From contig NZ_PEFL01000001.1 in the NCBI RefSeq assembly GCF_002754475.1, positions 2,108,001 to 2,172,000 on the forward strand: 64,000 nucleotides of DNA, written 5' to 3'. The notes below the pieces were generated by a model. That model ran no database searches and was not told the DNA's origin. It saw nothing but the letters and a program-made list of their open reading frames with translations. Within the stretch, counting starts at the first letter, position 1. Every line of letters begins with the position of its first letter. The translations under genes were made by a program, and so were the position numbers. The DNA comes from Comamonas sp. 26 (GTDB taxonomy: Bacteria > Pseudomonadota > Gammaproteobacteria > Burkholderiales > Burkholderiaceae_C). Positions 9,101 to 18,837 of the stretch are shown piece after piece.

Positions 9101-9970
9101 ATGCCACTTCAACCCCAAGAATCTTCCGGCTGCTCCAGCAACGGCACAGGCTGCGCCTGCAGCAATAGCGCCACCCCCACCAGCCCCGGTGTTACTGCCA
9201 GTGCCGTGACAACCCCCAGCAAGCGCGGTTTTTTGCAGGATTTGATTGCAGTCGCTGCCAGCTTTGGCATTGCCAGCACCGCCCGCGCCGCCTTGCCGGG
9301 TGATCCCACATTCCAGCCCACGCGCCGCCCCGGCATGGAGGGCAAGCGCTTTGGCATGCTGGTCGATATGCGCAAATGCATTGGCTGCCAGGCCTGTACG
9401 GTCAGTTGCTCGGTCGAGAACCAGCCGCCCATCGGCCAGTTCCGCACCAGCGTGCTGCAGTACGAGGTGGACCAGCCTGATCACTCCATGCCCGCCATGG
9501 TCAGCCTGCCACGCCTGTGTAACCACTGCGATGAGCCGCCCTGCGTGCCCGTCTGCCCCGTGCAAGCCACGTTTCAGCGCACCGACGGCATTGTTCTCGT
9601 CGATAACGAGCGCTGCGTGGGCTGCGGCTACTGCGTGCAGGCCTGCCCGTACGACGCCCGCTTCATCAACCACGAGACGCAGACCGCCGATAAGTGCACC
9701 TTCTGCGAGCACCGGCTCGAAGCCGGTCTGCTGCCCGCCTGTGTTGAAAGCTGCGTGGGCGGCGCGCGCGTGATTGGTGACCTGAACGATGCGCACAGCG
9801 AGATCAACCAGCGCATGAACGCATACAAAGAGGCCCACATGGACGAGATCAAGGTCCTCAAGCCCGACATGAAGACCAAGCCCCACGTCTTCTACATCGG
9901 CCTGCCTGATGAATTCGTCAATGGCGTCTACGGGCAAGCCACTGTCCGCCTCGTGGCAGATCACCTGTAA
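9101..9970 (+). CDS. ttrB: Tetrathionate reductase iron-sulfur subunit TtrB
   Basis: A 289-residue four-cluster ferredoxin subunit that carries electrons from TtrC to the catalytic TtrA. Cysteine clusters are seen at CIGCQACTVSC, CNHCDEPPCVPVC, CVGCGYCVQAC and CTFCEHRLEAG...CVESC. The Tat signal has K41-R42 (SKRGFLQ) followed by a hydrophobic stretch to ASTARA, the same KR replacement of RR documented for Salmonella TtrB. The ATG at 9101 has AAGGAAGG just upstream; the earlier ATG at 9086 has none. The gene order ttrB-ttrC-ttrA is that of Salmonella. The N-terminus before the signal is longer than usual and has three cysteines. Confidence 0.85.
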   Translation: MPLQPQESSGCSSNGTGCACSNSATPTSPGVTASAVTTPSKRGFLQDLIAVAASFGIASTARAALPGDPTFQPTRRPGMEGKRFGMLVDMRKCIGCQACTVSCSVENQPPIGQFRTSVLQYEVDQPDHSMPAMVSLPRLCNHCDEPPCVPVCPVQATFQRTDGIVLVDNERCVGCGYCVQACPYDARFINHETQTADKCTFCEHRLEAGLLPACVESCVGGARVIGDLNDAHSEINQRMNAYKEAHMDEIKVLKPDMKTKPHVFYIGLPDEFVNGVYGQATVRLVADHL

Positions 9971-9982
9971 AGGAGTCACCCC

Positions 9983-11017
9983 ATGCAAATCATTGAACTC
10001 CTGACCCCCGCCTATGAAGCCGCCTGGCTGCCCTGGGCCGTGCAGTATTTCTTCCTTGTCGGCGTGGCCACGGGTGCAGCGCTGCTCACATCCGCCTGTG
10101 TATTTGGCCCCGCCAATGGATTGGGCCAGCGCTTGCTGCCCACAGCCGTGCTAGTGCTGGCGATGAGCGCCATTGCTGCGCCCGTCGCCCTGCTGGCCGA
10201 CTTGCACCAGCCCGCCCGTTTCTGGCATTTTTACGCCCACCTCACGCCTTGGTCGTGGATGAGTCTGGGCGCGATTTTGATGCCCACTTTTGTCGGGCTG
10301 TGCGTGCTGATGTGCGCGCTGTGGTGGCTGGGCAAGCAAAACCTGATGCGCTGGCTGGTGCCGCTGCTGGTACTGTCCACACTCAGCATCGTGCTGTACA
10401 GCGGTGCCGAGGTGATGGTGGTGCGCTCGCGCCCGCTGTGGAACACGCTGTGGGTGCCCATCAATCTGGCGCTCAACGGCTGGCTGGCCACCGTGGGCAT
10501 GGCATTTGTGCTCTACCGCTTTCTGCCCAAGGCCATGCAGCCAGATACCGCAGCCCTGCAAGGCTTGCGCAATCTGGGCCTGTGGTTGGCCACGGCACTG
10601 GTGATCTCGGCGCTGACCTGGGCGCTGTATGGCATGGCAGGCCGCAGCCCATCATTTGACATGGCTGTGCGCCTGTTCAATGAATTTCCTGTCTGGCGCA
10701 TTTCGATGATTGGCTCGGCCGTGTTTGGTGCCGCTGTGTTGGTGGCGCTGGTGCGCGGCCAGCGCCGCCTGTCTGCCAAAGGCTACACGCTGGTGCTGGG
10801 CGCGGGTCTGGCCGCATCGGCCTGGGTCTTCCGTTGGGCGCTGTTCATGGGCGTGCAAGGCGTGCCAAAGTTTGGCGCGGGGCTGTACCTCTACAGCATG
10901 CCGCTGGGCGGCGATGGCCTGCTGGGCATGCTAGGCGTCGCCGGTCTGTGCGTGGCACTGGTGGCCATAGCGACCTGGGCGCTGGAGCTATTTCCCCAAC
11001 GCCAGGCCACAGCCTAA
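9983..11017 (+). CDS. ttrC: NrfD-family membrane subunit TtrC
   Basis: A 344-residue polytopic inner-membrane protein of the NrfD/PsrC family, with about nine hydrophobic segments. It begins LLTPAYEAAWLPWAVQYFFL and includes LLADLHQPARFWHFY, the usual quinol-site region of the family. It oxidises quinol and passes electrons to TtrB. It starts 12 bases after the ttrB stop behind a strong AAAGGAG site. About 117 bases containing a dispersed repeat separate it from ttrA. Confidence 0.85.
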   Translation: MQIIELLTPAYEAAWLPWAVQYFFLVGVATGAALLTSACVFGPANGLGQRLLPTAVLVLAMSAIAAPVALLADLHQPARFWHFYAHLTPWSWMSLGAILMPTFVGLCVLMCALWWLGKQNLMRWLVPLLVLSTLSIVLYSGAEVMVVRSRPLWNTLWVPINLALNGWLATVGMAFVLYRFLPKAMQPDTAALQGLRNLGLWLATALVISALTWALYGMAGRSPSFDMAVRLFNEFPVWRISMIGSAVFGAAVLVALVRGQRRLSAKGYTLVLGAGLAASAWVFRWALFMGVQGVPKFGAGLYLYSMPLGGDGLLGMLGVAGLCVALVAIATWALELFPQRQATA

Positions 11018-11024
11018 GAGCTGC

Positions 11025-11100
11025 TCTAAAACATTTATTCAAGCCAAATTGGCCTGTACCGCATAACAGAAAAGCGATAGCAGCTATCAAATTAAAAGCA
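11025..11100. repeat. Dispersed AGC-rich element inside the ttr operon
   Basis: The 117-base gap between ttrC and ttrA contains GAGCTGCTCTAAAACATTTATTCAAGCC... ending GATAGCAGCTATCAAATT, the signature of the dispersed element. No gene is present. Its position inside an operon may affect the relative level of TtrA. Confidence 0.6.
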
Positions 11101-11134
11101 TCGCTACCGCGCACCAGCCCAGAAGGGGCACACC

Positions 11135-14100
11135 ATGACTGACAAGAAACTCACCCCCGACCAATCTCACGATGCCGACGTGGCCCGCCGCCGCTTGCTG
11201 CTGCGCGGTGGCGCCGTGGCCGGCGGCCTGGCCGCGTTTGCGGCGGGCTATGGCGAAACCGTGGTTAAAGGCGCCAAGGGTTTGATCACCGGCACATCGG
11301 GCAAAGCCACGGCCAGCGCTACGCGAGGCAACTCGCTTACCCCTGAATTTCGCATTGACCCGGTCACCGGCGCACTGACCACTCAGCCCGGCCAAGTGGT
11401 CAGCCCATCCAGTTGCCTTGGCTGCTGGACCCAGTGCGGCGTGCGCCTGCGCGTCGATTCTGAGCAGAACCAGATCATCCGCATCGCCGGTAATCCTTAT
11501 CACCCGCTGGCCACCACCAACCCCGCGCCCATGGAAACGCCGGTGCGCGAGGTTTACGCCATGCTGGGCGGCGACAACGGTCTGGAAGGCCGCGCCACCA
11601 GTTGCGCGCGCGGCTCGGCCATGCTGGAACACCAGAAGGCCCCGCACCGCGTACTCAAGCCACTCAAGCGCGTAGGCGCGCGCGGCTCTGGTCAGTGGAA
11701 GACGATTTCGCTCGAAGAGCTGGTCCAAGAAATCTGCGAAGGCGGCGACCTGTTTGGCGAAGGCCATGTGGACGGTCTGGCAGCCATCCGCGATGTGAAC
11801 ACGCTGATTGACGAAGCCAACCCCGAATACGGCCCCAAGGCTAATCAGTTGCTGGTGACCGAGGCCGCCAATGAAGGCCGCACGCCCCTGGTCAACCGCT
11901 TTGCCAAGCAGGCGTTTGGCACCATCAACGTCAGCAACCACGGCTCTTACTGCGGCCAAACCTACCGCGTGGGCACAGGCGCGGCGCTGGGTGATATGGC
12001 GGGCATGCCCCACGGCAAGCCGGACTGGAAGAACTCGCGCTTTGGCCTGTTCATCGGCACCTCGCCCGCGCAGTCGGGCAACCCCTTTCAGCGCGTGGGC
12101 CGCGAACTGGCCGAGGCCAGATCGCGCGCCGAGAACACCTACAAATACGTCGTGGTATCGCCCATGCTGCCCACCTCGTCCAGCTTTGCGGCGGGCGACA
12201 ACAACCGCTGGCTGCCCGTCAAGCCCGGCAGCGACCTGGCGATGGCCATGGGTTTGATCCGCTGGATCATTGACAACGAGCGTTACGACCAGCAGTTCCT
12301 GACCCAGCCCGGCCCCGTCGCCATGGCCGCCGTGGGCGAGGCATCGTGGAGCAACGCCACCCATCTGCTCATCAACGAGCCCAAGCACCCGCGCTTTGGC
12401 CAGTTCTTGCGCGGTGCAGATATCGGCCTGCCCATGCCCGAGCCGGTGGATGAAAAAACACCCGCCGAAGACGTGTATGTGGTGCAACTGGCAGATGGCA
12501 GCCTGGCCGCCCACACCGTGGCCCAGCCTGCCGAGCTGATGGTGGAGCGCGAATTCACGCCAATCAAGGCCGCAGACGCCACAGAAGAGCCCAAGCCCAT
12601 TGACGTTTGCACCGCCTTCGTCAAGCTGCGCGCCGAAGCGCACAAAAAGACCATAGCCGAATACGCCGCCCTGTGCGATGTGCCCGCCATCGAGATTGAA
12701 GAGCTGGCGCGCGAATTCACCAGCCATGGCAAACAGGCCGTGGCCAACTCGCACGGCGGCACCATGAATGGCTCGGGCTTTTACACCGCCTACGCCATTG
12801 CCATGCTCAACAACCTCATCGGCAACCTCAATGTGCGCGGCGGCTGGGTCATAGACGCAGGGCCGTTTGGCCCCTTTGGCCCCGGCCCGCGCTACAACTT
12901 TGCGCAGTTTGAAGGCGCCGTCAAGCCCAAGGGCGTGGCCCTGTCGCGCACCAAGTTCCCCTACGAAAAAACCAGCGAATTCAAGCGCAAGAAAGAAGCA
13001 GGCCAGAACCCCTACCCCGCCAAAGCGCCCTGGTACCCCGCACCCGGCGGGCTCAGCAGCGAAATGCTGGCCGCTGGCATGCTCGGCTACCCCTACCCGG
13101 TCAAGGCCTGGATCAACCACATCAGCAACCCCATCTACGCCATGTGCGGCTTCGAGAACGCGCTGACCGATTCGATCAAGGATGTGAAAAAGCTGCCGCT
13201 GTTTATCTCGGTCGACCCCTTCATCAACGAGACCTCGGCCCTGGCCGACTACATCGTGCCCGACACCGTCACCTACGAAAGCTGGGGCATTGGCGCGCCC
13301 TGGGCCGATGTGGTCGCCAAAAGCAGCACCGTGCGCTGGCCCACCGTACAGCCCGCTACCGCCAAGACAGCCGACGGCCAGCCCATCAGCTTTGAAACCT
13401 TTGTGTTTGCCGTGGCCAAGCAGCTGCAACTGCCAGGCTTTGGCAAAAACGCCATGTCTACCAAAGATGGCGAGCCGCTTCACCTCGAAAACGCCGAAGA
13501 CTTCTACCTGCGCGGCATGTGCAATATCGCCTACCAGGCGGGCAAGCCCGTGCCCGAAGCCAGCGACGACGATATTGAAATCACCGGCCTCGGCCAGTGG
13601 ATGCCCTCTGTCGCAACGCGCGTCAAACCCGAAGAAGTCCGCCGCGTCGCCATGGTCATGAGCCGGGGCGGCCGCTTTGACAAGCAAGAAGACGCCTGGA
13701 AGGGCGACCAGCTCAAGCTGCAAGCCAAGTTCCCCGCCACCTTCTGGCACGAGGGACTCTCCAAAATGCGCCACTCCATGACCGGCGAACGCTACAGCGG
13801 CTGCCCCACCTGGTATCCCACGCGTCTGGCCAGCGGCGCGGACATGCGCACCGTGTTCAGCGACCAAGACTGGCCGCTGACCATGACCAGCTACAAATCC
13901 AACCTGATGAGCAGCATGTCGATTGCCGCATCACGCCTGCGCCAGGTGCACCCGCACAACCCCGTCAGCATCAACAAAGCCGACGCCACCAGGCTGGGCA
14001 TCGCCAATGGCGACAAGATTGAGCTGAGCACCCCCGGCGGCAAGCTGCAAGGCGTGGCCCTGGTGCGCGCCGGTATTGCGCCGGGTGCTATCGCCATTGA

Positions 14101-14311
14101 GCATGGCTACGGTCATAAGCAGCTGGGCACCGTGGCGCATGTCGTTGATGGCAAGGCTACGCATGCCAACCCGCAGCATGGCAATGGCGTCAATTTGAAT
14201 GCTTTGGGCTTTGCGGACCCTACACGGCCTGAGAAGGACAATGTTTGGATTGATTGGGTTTCGGGGGCGGTTGTGCGACAGGGGCTGCCTGTTCGTGTGA
14301 AGAAGGTTTGA
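11135..14311 (+). CDS. ttrA: Tetrathionate reductase molybdopterin catalytic subunit TtrA
   Basis: A 1058-residue DMSO-reductase-family enzyme that reduces tetrathionate to thiosulfate in the periplasm. A true twin-arginine signal lies near residues 15-40 (ARRRLLLRGGAVAGGLAA). The Fe-S/molybdopterin entry region is SSCLGCWTQCGVRLRV, and the dinucleotide-binding regions include FIGTSPAQSGNPFQRVGREL, ANSHGGTMNGSGFY and NLNVRGGWVIDAG. The length and order after ttrB and ttrC support TtrA. A related respiratory molybdoenzyme (polysulfide or arsenate type) is the alternative. A large antisense open frame is an artefact of the high-GC codon pattern. Confidence 0.83.
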   Translation: MTDKKLTPDQSHDADVARRRLLLRGGAVAGGLAAFAAGYGETVVKGAKGLITGTSGKATASATRGNSLTPEFRIDPVTGALTTQPGQVVSPSSCLGCWTQCGVRLRVDSEQNQIIRIAGNPYHPLATTNPAPMETPVREVYAMLGGDNGLEGRATSCARGSAMLEHQKAPHRVLKPLKRVGARGSGQWKTISLEELVQEICEGGDLFGEGHVDGLAAIRDVNTLIDEANPEYGPKANQLLVTEAANEGRTPLVNRFAKQAFGTINVSNHGSYCGQTYRVGTGAALGDMAGMPHGKPDWKNSRFGLFIGTSPAQSGNPFQRVGRELAEARSRAENTYKYVVVSPMLPTSSSFAAGDNNRWLPVKPGSDLAMAMGLIRWIIDNERYDQQFLTQPGPVAMAAVGEASWSNATHLLINEPKHPRFGQFLRGADIGLPMPEPVDEKTPAEDVYVVQLADGSLAAHTVAQPAELMVEREFTPIKAADATEEPKPIDVCTAFVKLRAEAHKKTIAEYAALCDVPAIEIEELAREFTSHGKQAVANSHGGTMNGSGFYTAYAIAMLNNLIGNLNVRGGWVIDAGPFGPFGPGPRYNFAQFEGAVKPKGVALSRTKFPYEKTSEFKRKKEAGQNPYPAKAPWYPAPGGLSSEMLAAGMLGYPYPVKAWINHISNPIYAMCGFENALTDSIKDVKKLPLFISVDPFINETSALADYIVPDTVTYESWGIGAPWADVVAKSSTVRWPTVQPATAKTADGQPISFETFVFAVAKQLQLPGFGKNAMSTKDGEPLHLENAEDFYLRGMCNIAYQAGKPVPEASDDDIEITGLGQWMPSVATRVKPEEVRRVAMVMSRGGRFDKQEDAWKGDQLKLQAKFPATFWHEGLSKMRHSMTGERYSGCPTWYPTRLASGADMRTVFSDQDWPLTMTSYKSNLMSSMSIAASRLRQVHPHNPVSINKADATRLGIANGDKIELSTPGGKLQGVALVRAGIAPGAIAIEHGYGHKQLGTVAHVVDGKATHANPQHGNGVNLNALGFADPTRPEKDNVWIDWVSGAVVRQGLPVRVKKV

Positions 14312-14356
14312 TGTCTGGTTGAAGGATTCACCTGTGAATACGGGTGAAGGAAATTG

Positions 14357-14390
14357 AAAAGCCCATTGCGGAAGCGGTGGGCTTTTGTTT
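14357..14390 (+). terminator. Terminator after ttrA
   Basis: AAAGCCCA and TGGGCTTTT pair across a GC-rich loop and run into TTTTGTTTT. Confidence 0.8.
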
Positions 14391-14636
14391 TGGATGAAGG
14401 GTCGTGAACAACCCATTACTGCCTTTCAAACTTTGTCGACTGATGCCAGCTTTGCAGCTAACTGTGACCATGTATATAAGCCGAAATACTGGTTTTAACC
14501 ACTTACTGGTCGTTTCATGTGGCAAGGCAGTTGACTACTGTTGAGAGGTTGGGGCTGTCAGCTAAAAATTGGCAACAGGTGATCTACAAAATATGCCTTG
14601 TTAATAAGGTGAGATTTAGAGCCTAATAAATTCACC
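14391..14636. other. Intergenic, no gene seen
   Basis: A lower-GC stretch between the ttr terminator and the convergent orphan membrane-protein gene. No protein, RNA gene or repeat was recognised. Confidence 0.5.
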
Positions 14637-15584
14637 TCATGCGAAGCTTCTGGACAGATCAGACCCATGCAATGGATCTAAATGGTAACTTTTTATTTTT
14701 GGATGATTAATAATGAAATCCCACATCTCAACATCTGATGAAAATGGTTGAAAACCATAGATCTCATCTAACTTCTTCACCACTTCTATAAAATACAACG
14801 GTGTGGCATAGACACGGACACGTGGGTTCTCAATGAAACGACGTTCTTGTTGAGATGCGATCATCCAAAACAATGGCCGCCACCAAGAATAAGAAAAGTC
14901 ACAGCGCAATATGATTTCTCGGGCGTTCTCACGGCCAGTCAAGATGGTGAAAAAATTAATCAATTCGTCGAGTTTATAGCGGTGGTTCTGCTCCTGAATA
15001 ATAAATTCTTCATAGCTTTTGGAATACGTGACCTTTGACACTCGTTCCCAGCAACTTGGCGGGAGAGAGAGTTGCTCTGCGACAAAAAAACGGCTAACCA
15101 CAAAATCAAAGTACTCTTTGCTGGCCGCACATGGAATCAGAACACTCATTGAAGAGTTTTTCACCTCCTGAAAATATTGGCTGCAATACACCTGAAATAG
15201 ATCCAGCACTGATCGCTCGTCCGCAAGAATTGCAACTTTAAGACTGGCCTTAGCCATTTCACCGTTAGCTGAGGCCGTATCACTAATTGCACGTGCCGTG
15301 GCAGTATTTGCTTCTGCAGTCTTCTTAAGGTCATCTGCAGTCACAGCCAACTCGCGCATTTGAAGATAAATCGTGACGAGCACACCAGCACAAGCTAGTC
15401 CCGCGAACAGAGCATTAACGCTGCTGAAGGTATCTGCTAAAGGTTGACTCGTCAGAGTCTTGATAAAGGCTGATGGAGTAGCAACCCACCACCATGCACC
15501 AAGCCAGATGCCAATTATGAGAAAGATTACCGCGACTACGGCAAGTTTTTCAAGGTTCAACGGTCTAGGCTCCCGATTTTTCAT
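14637..15584 (-). CDS. Orphan two-TM protein, possibly abortive-infection-like
   Basis: A 315-residue protein. Two transmembrane segments lie at the N-terminus (VAVIFLIIGIWLGAWWWV and LFAGLACAGVLVTIYLQ), then a coiled-coil-like helix (QMRELAVTADDLKKTAEA) and a soluble domain rich in aromatic residues. This layout resembles the family of putative phage abortive-infection membrane proteins (putAbiC), but I cannot see a diagnostic motif, so the function is open. It stands alone, has lower GC than its neighbours and sits beside large non-coding repeats, which suggests acquisition. The ATG at 15584 is the only start that includes both membrane segments. Confidence 0.75.
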   Translation of the reverse strand: MKNREPRPLNLEKLAVVAVIFLIIGIWLGAWWWVATPSAFIKTLTSQPLADTFSSVNALFAGLACAGVLVTIYLQMRELAVTADDLKKTAEANTATARAISDTASANGEMAKASLKVAILADERSVLDLFQVYCSQYFQEVKNSSMSVLIPCAASKEYFDFVVSRFFVAEQLSLPPSCWERVSKVTYSKSYEEFIIQEQNHRYKLDELINFFTILTGRENAREIILRCDFSYSWWRPLFWMIASQQERRFIENPRVRVYATPLYFIEVVKKLDEIYGFQPFSSDVEMWDFIINHPKIKSYHLDPLHGSDLSRSFA

Positions 15585-15946
15585 TATTTAGTTCCATCAG
15601 ATGTACACGCAAAATCGTACACGACTATCAGGTACTACTTGCCTCAGCCCCGCTGATATTGCTAAATCCTATCAAGCTGAATCATCCAATTTTTCTAGAC
15701 GCCCTTCAGGCAACAAAAAAGCTTTGGCTCAATGACCGCTCTGTGCATCAGCAGTCATTAACATTTCTGAGTTGAACGTCTGTAAGCAGCCTAGTCCTGC
15801 CGTTCGCGAACTTTCATTGGACGACAATTCCTAGCTGAATCCAGCCCCCGCAGACTTCAAAACAAGGGTTGCGACAAAACAGCCTCCAAAACTGTCCGAA
15901 AAAGTAGCTGCAGCTATCAAAAAACGATTTGCTTTATCTCCTGCGC
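15585..15946. other. Intergenic, no gene seen
   Basis: Holds the upstream region of the orphan membrane-protein gene and one copy of the dispersed CAGCTATCAAA motif near 15,910. Open frames here show no recognisable protein. Confidence 0.5.
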
Positions 15947-16598
15947 CAGAGGACGGGTCTCGGCCCGTCAGCCGAGGTACTTTCTTTTGCTTCGCCAAAA
16001 GATAAGTACCCAAAGAAAAGGCGACCCGACTGTCCGCGCCCCTGCGCTTCGCTTCGGGCAAACCTGCGTCACGCGATTCAGTCTGCGGGGCGGCAAAACT
16101 CACTGCGCAGCAAGCTGCTCCGTTCAAACACGTTGCCGCAAGTCAGATCACGATGCAACGCTGTCCTGCGGCAGCGTTGCCCGTAGCCTGAACCGCGTGC
16201 CGCTGGCGCGGACACACGGGTGGAAGCGGGAGCGGACGGCCTGCATGAGTTGTGAAGGAATTGGCTTCTGGCACTTATCTAGCTTGCGGTAACAGCTATG
16301 AAATCTGCACTAAGCTATCCCGCACCCGGTCTTGCCCCTTGTGCCCACGCCTGCGACGACGAGTTCTTGGGGCTGGCAGTTGCACCGCAGAGTGCAACTG
16401 CATCGCCATCAAATTTGCGGCCGTTTGTCTGAACGGAGTGCCACAGGCACGCAGTGAGTTGGGCCGCAAAGCACCAAGAGCTTGACGACGCAGGTCGCCC
16501 GCAGCGAAGCGCAGGGACGGGTGCAGCAGGGGCCAGCTCTTTGGCTACTTTCTGGCAGCAGAAAGTAGCTCGGCTGGCGGGCCTAGACCCACCCTCTG
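15947..16598. repeat. Large palindromic non-coding repeat, copy A
   Basis: The first 70 bases (CAGAGGACGGGTCTCGGCCC...) are an imperfect inverted match to the last 56 (…GGCGGGCCTAGACCCACCCTCTG). Inner parts also pair: CCCCTGCGCTTCGCTTCGGG near 16,040 against the complement near 16,490-16,520. The whole unit is thus a long interrupted palindrome. It repeats as copy B. Short open frames inside it shift between copies and are not conserved, so it is treated as non-coding. Confidence 0.75.
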
Positions 16599-16747
16599 TC
16601 CATCAATCAAGCATGCCGCTGGCATCGCTCACACAACACAAACAATCTGCCATTGCCACCAAGTAGACATCAAGCCAAATCAGCCTCCAGCCCAATCCCA
16701 TTAAGCGCAAGCAGCTATCAAAACAGCGCTTTTTTGGTCGTACACGA

Positions 16748-17397
16748 CAGAGGCCGGGTCTCTCCCCGGCGAGCGAGTTACCTTTCTTGCTCGCACAAGA
16801 AACGTAACCCAAAGATTGCGACCCGACTGTCTGCGTCCCTGCGCTTCGCTCCGGGCAAACCTGCGTCACGCAATTCTGACTGCGGTGCGGCAAAACTCGC
16901 TTTGCGCTGCGCGCGCCGCTCAAACACGTTGCCGCAAGTCAGGTCACGAAGCAACGCTGTCCTGCGGCAGCGTTGGCCGCAGCCTGAATCGCGTGCCGCA
17001 GGCGCTGACACACGGGTGGATGCGGGGGCGGACGGCCTGCGAGAGTTGTGACGAAATTGGCTTCTAGCGCTTATTAGGGTTGCGGTAACAGCTATCAATT
17101 TCACTCTGATCTATCCCGCGCCCGGTATTGCCCCTTGTGCCCACGCCTGCGACGGCAAGTTCTTGGGGCTGGCAGTTGCACCGCAGAGTGCAACTGCTTC
17201 GTGCCCTGACTTGCGGCAACTTGTTTGAACGGAGCGCCAAAGACACGAAGTGAATTTTGCCGCACAGCCCCAAGAGCTTGACGGCGCAGATTGCCCCGTA
17301 GCGAAGGGGTCGTGGGTAGCTGGAGCTGTGTTCTTTGCTTACTTTCTTGCACAAGCAAGAAAGTGAGTCGGCAAGGCGGGCCGAGACCCGCCCTCTG
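16748..17397. repeat. Large palindromic non-coding repeat, copy B
   Basis: It has the same order of segments and nearly the same length (650 versus 652 bases) as copy A in direct orientation, with CAGAGG at the left and CCCTCTG at the right. Shared blocks include CAAACACGTTGCCGCAAGTC and GGGGCTGGCAGTTGCACCGC. The 149-base spacer between copies and the 358 bases after copy B carry dispersed CTATCAAA motifs and no gene. Confidence 0.75.
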
Positions 17398-17755
17398 CCA
17401 GATAAATAGGCATGTCGTTCAAAAGCAAATTAGCCTCAAGCGCAACTAGCTATCAAAAATCAACCTCCACCCGGCGGAACCCTAAACCCCTCCGTCACCC
17501 GCCGCTCAGCCCACCCCAGCCACAGGCACACCGCTTGTTTGCTGCGCTGCCACAGGCTTTCTGCCTCTGGCTGCGCAGCAATATCGCGCTCGTCATGAGG
17601 GCTCAAGAACTGAGGCAAATGGAGTTTGGCACTTTTGCCATCGTTTGTTTGGTTTTTCATGATGCGCCAATGCTCTCCACTGGCATAACATCCGTAAAGT
17701 TGAATGTTCTGAATAGTCAATTCAGAAAATCTGACTCAAAGCGAATTGATCCTCC

Positions 17756-18658
17756 ATGAGAAACCTCAACCTCGACCAGTTGCAGACGCTGATTGCCATT
17801 GCCGACCTGGGCACGTTTGCTGCGGCTGCGCAAACGCTGCACCTGTCACCGCCCACTGTGAGCCTGCACATCAAGGAGCTGGAGTCGCGCATGGATGCGC
17901 AGTTGCTGCTGCGCGGGCGCAAGCAGACCGAGCTGACGGCAGCAGGCCAGGTGCTTGTGGAGCATGGCCGCAAGCTGCTGCAGGCCAGCGACGATTTGGT
18001 GGAGCGTGTCCAGCGCCGCGCCAGCGGGCGCGAGGGGCTGGTGCGGGTGGGCGTATCTGCTGGAGTGAGCACCTGGCTGCTGCCGCTGATGCTGAATGCG
18101 CTGCAGCAGCGCAGCCCGGACGTGGAGGTGAGGCTGGAGGCCGTGGGTTCGGCAGAGTCCATGCAACTGCTGGCGGCGGGCGCATTGGATGTGTGCATTG
18201 TGGCCAGCCCGCAGCCAGCGCAGGCAGGTATTGTGATCACGCCCTGGCGGCTGGACAGCATCGTCGCTCTGCTGCCCGCCGATTGGAATCCGCCCGAGCG
18301 CATAAGTGCTGAGTGGCTGTCGCAGCGGCGCTGGTCGGCGTTTTCCGCGCCCACGCATATGCAGCAGCAAATTGCCAACTGGTTTGGGCAGGCGGGCTAT
18401 ACGCCCCGCCCTTTTATGGCGTTTACCAATACTGGCGCGCTTAAAAGCCTGGCACTGGCCGGCCAGAGTGCGGTGCTGCTGCCCCGCGAGGAAGTGCAGG
18501 ATTTAGAGCCGCTGCCGCAGGTGCAGATTCGCCCGCTGCAGCCCACGCTGCTGCGCCCCTTGGCCGTGGCCCACCGTCAGGACCTGGCACTCAACCCCGC
18601 CATTTCCCCCGTGCTGGCGGTACTGAGCGAGTTTGCCAACCTGAACGTGCAGAAATAG
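17756..18658 (+). CDS. LysR-family transcriptional regulator
   Basis: A 300-residue regulator. The N-terminal winged helix-turn-helix spans about residues 3-62 (LNLDQLQTLIAIADLGTFAA, then LSPPTVSLHIKELE), followed by a linker helix and a periplasmic-binding-like effector domain. No neighbouring metabolic gene is divergently paired, so the target is unknown. The ATG at 17756 lies just before the conserved start of the DNA-binding domain. Confidence 0.9.
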   Translation: MRNLNLDQLQTLIAIADLGTFAAAAQTLHLSPPTVSLHIKELESRMDAQLLLRGRKQTELTAAGQVLVEHGRKLLQASDDLVERVQRRASGREGLVRVGVSAGVSTWLLPLMLNALQQRSPDVEVRLEAVGSAESMQLLAAGALDVCIVASPQPAQAGIVITPWRLDSIVALLPADWNPPERISAEWLSQRRWSAFSAPTHMQQQIANWFGQAGYTPRPFMAFTNTGALKSLALAGQSAVLLPREEVQDLEPLPQVQIRPLQPTLLRPLAVAHRQDLALNPAISPVLAVLSEFANLNVQK

Positions 18659-18837
18659 CAGCCAAATTGCGTTAAGCCCATATGCTGCTTACGGCAGCAG
18701 CTATCAAAACTCCCCCCTTTACCTGCCTGAAACGGCGCAAAAACCTAGCTGTGATGTAAGCCGTGCTCACCTTTTTTACCGTTAGCGGCTGGCTTTCAAT
18801 GCTGGGTTTTCAGCTTCCTGAATTTCTTAAAACCCAC

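Noticed and set aside
11087..13867. 926-residue open frame on the minus strand opposite ttrA
   Set aside because: It is antisense to a well-conserved catalytic subunit with its Tat signal. No domain is recognisable in the antisense product.
15929..17358. Several open frames inside the large repeats
   Set aside because: Frames differ between the two repeat copies and have no ribosome sites, so no coding function is supported.
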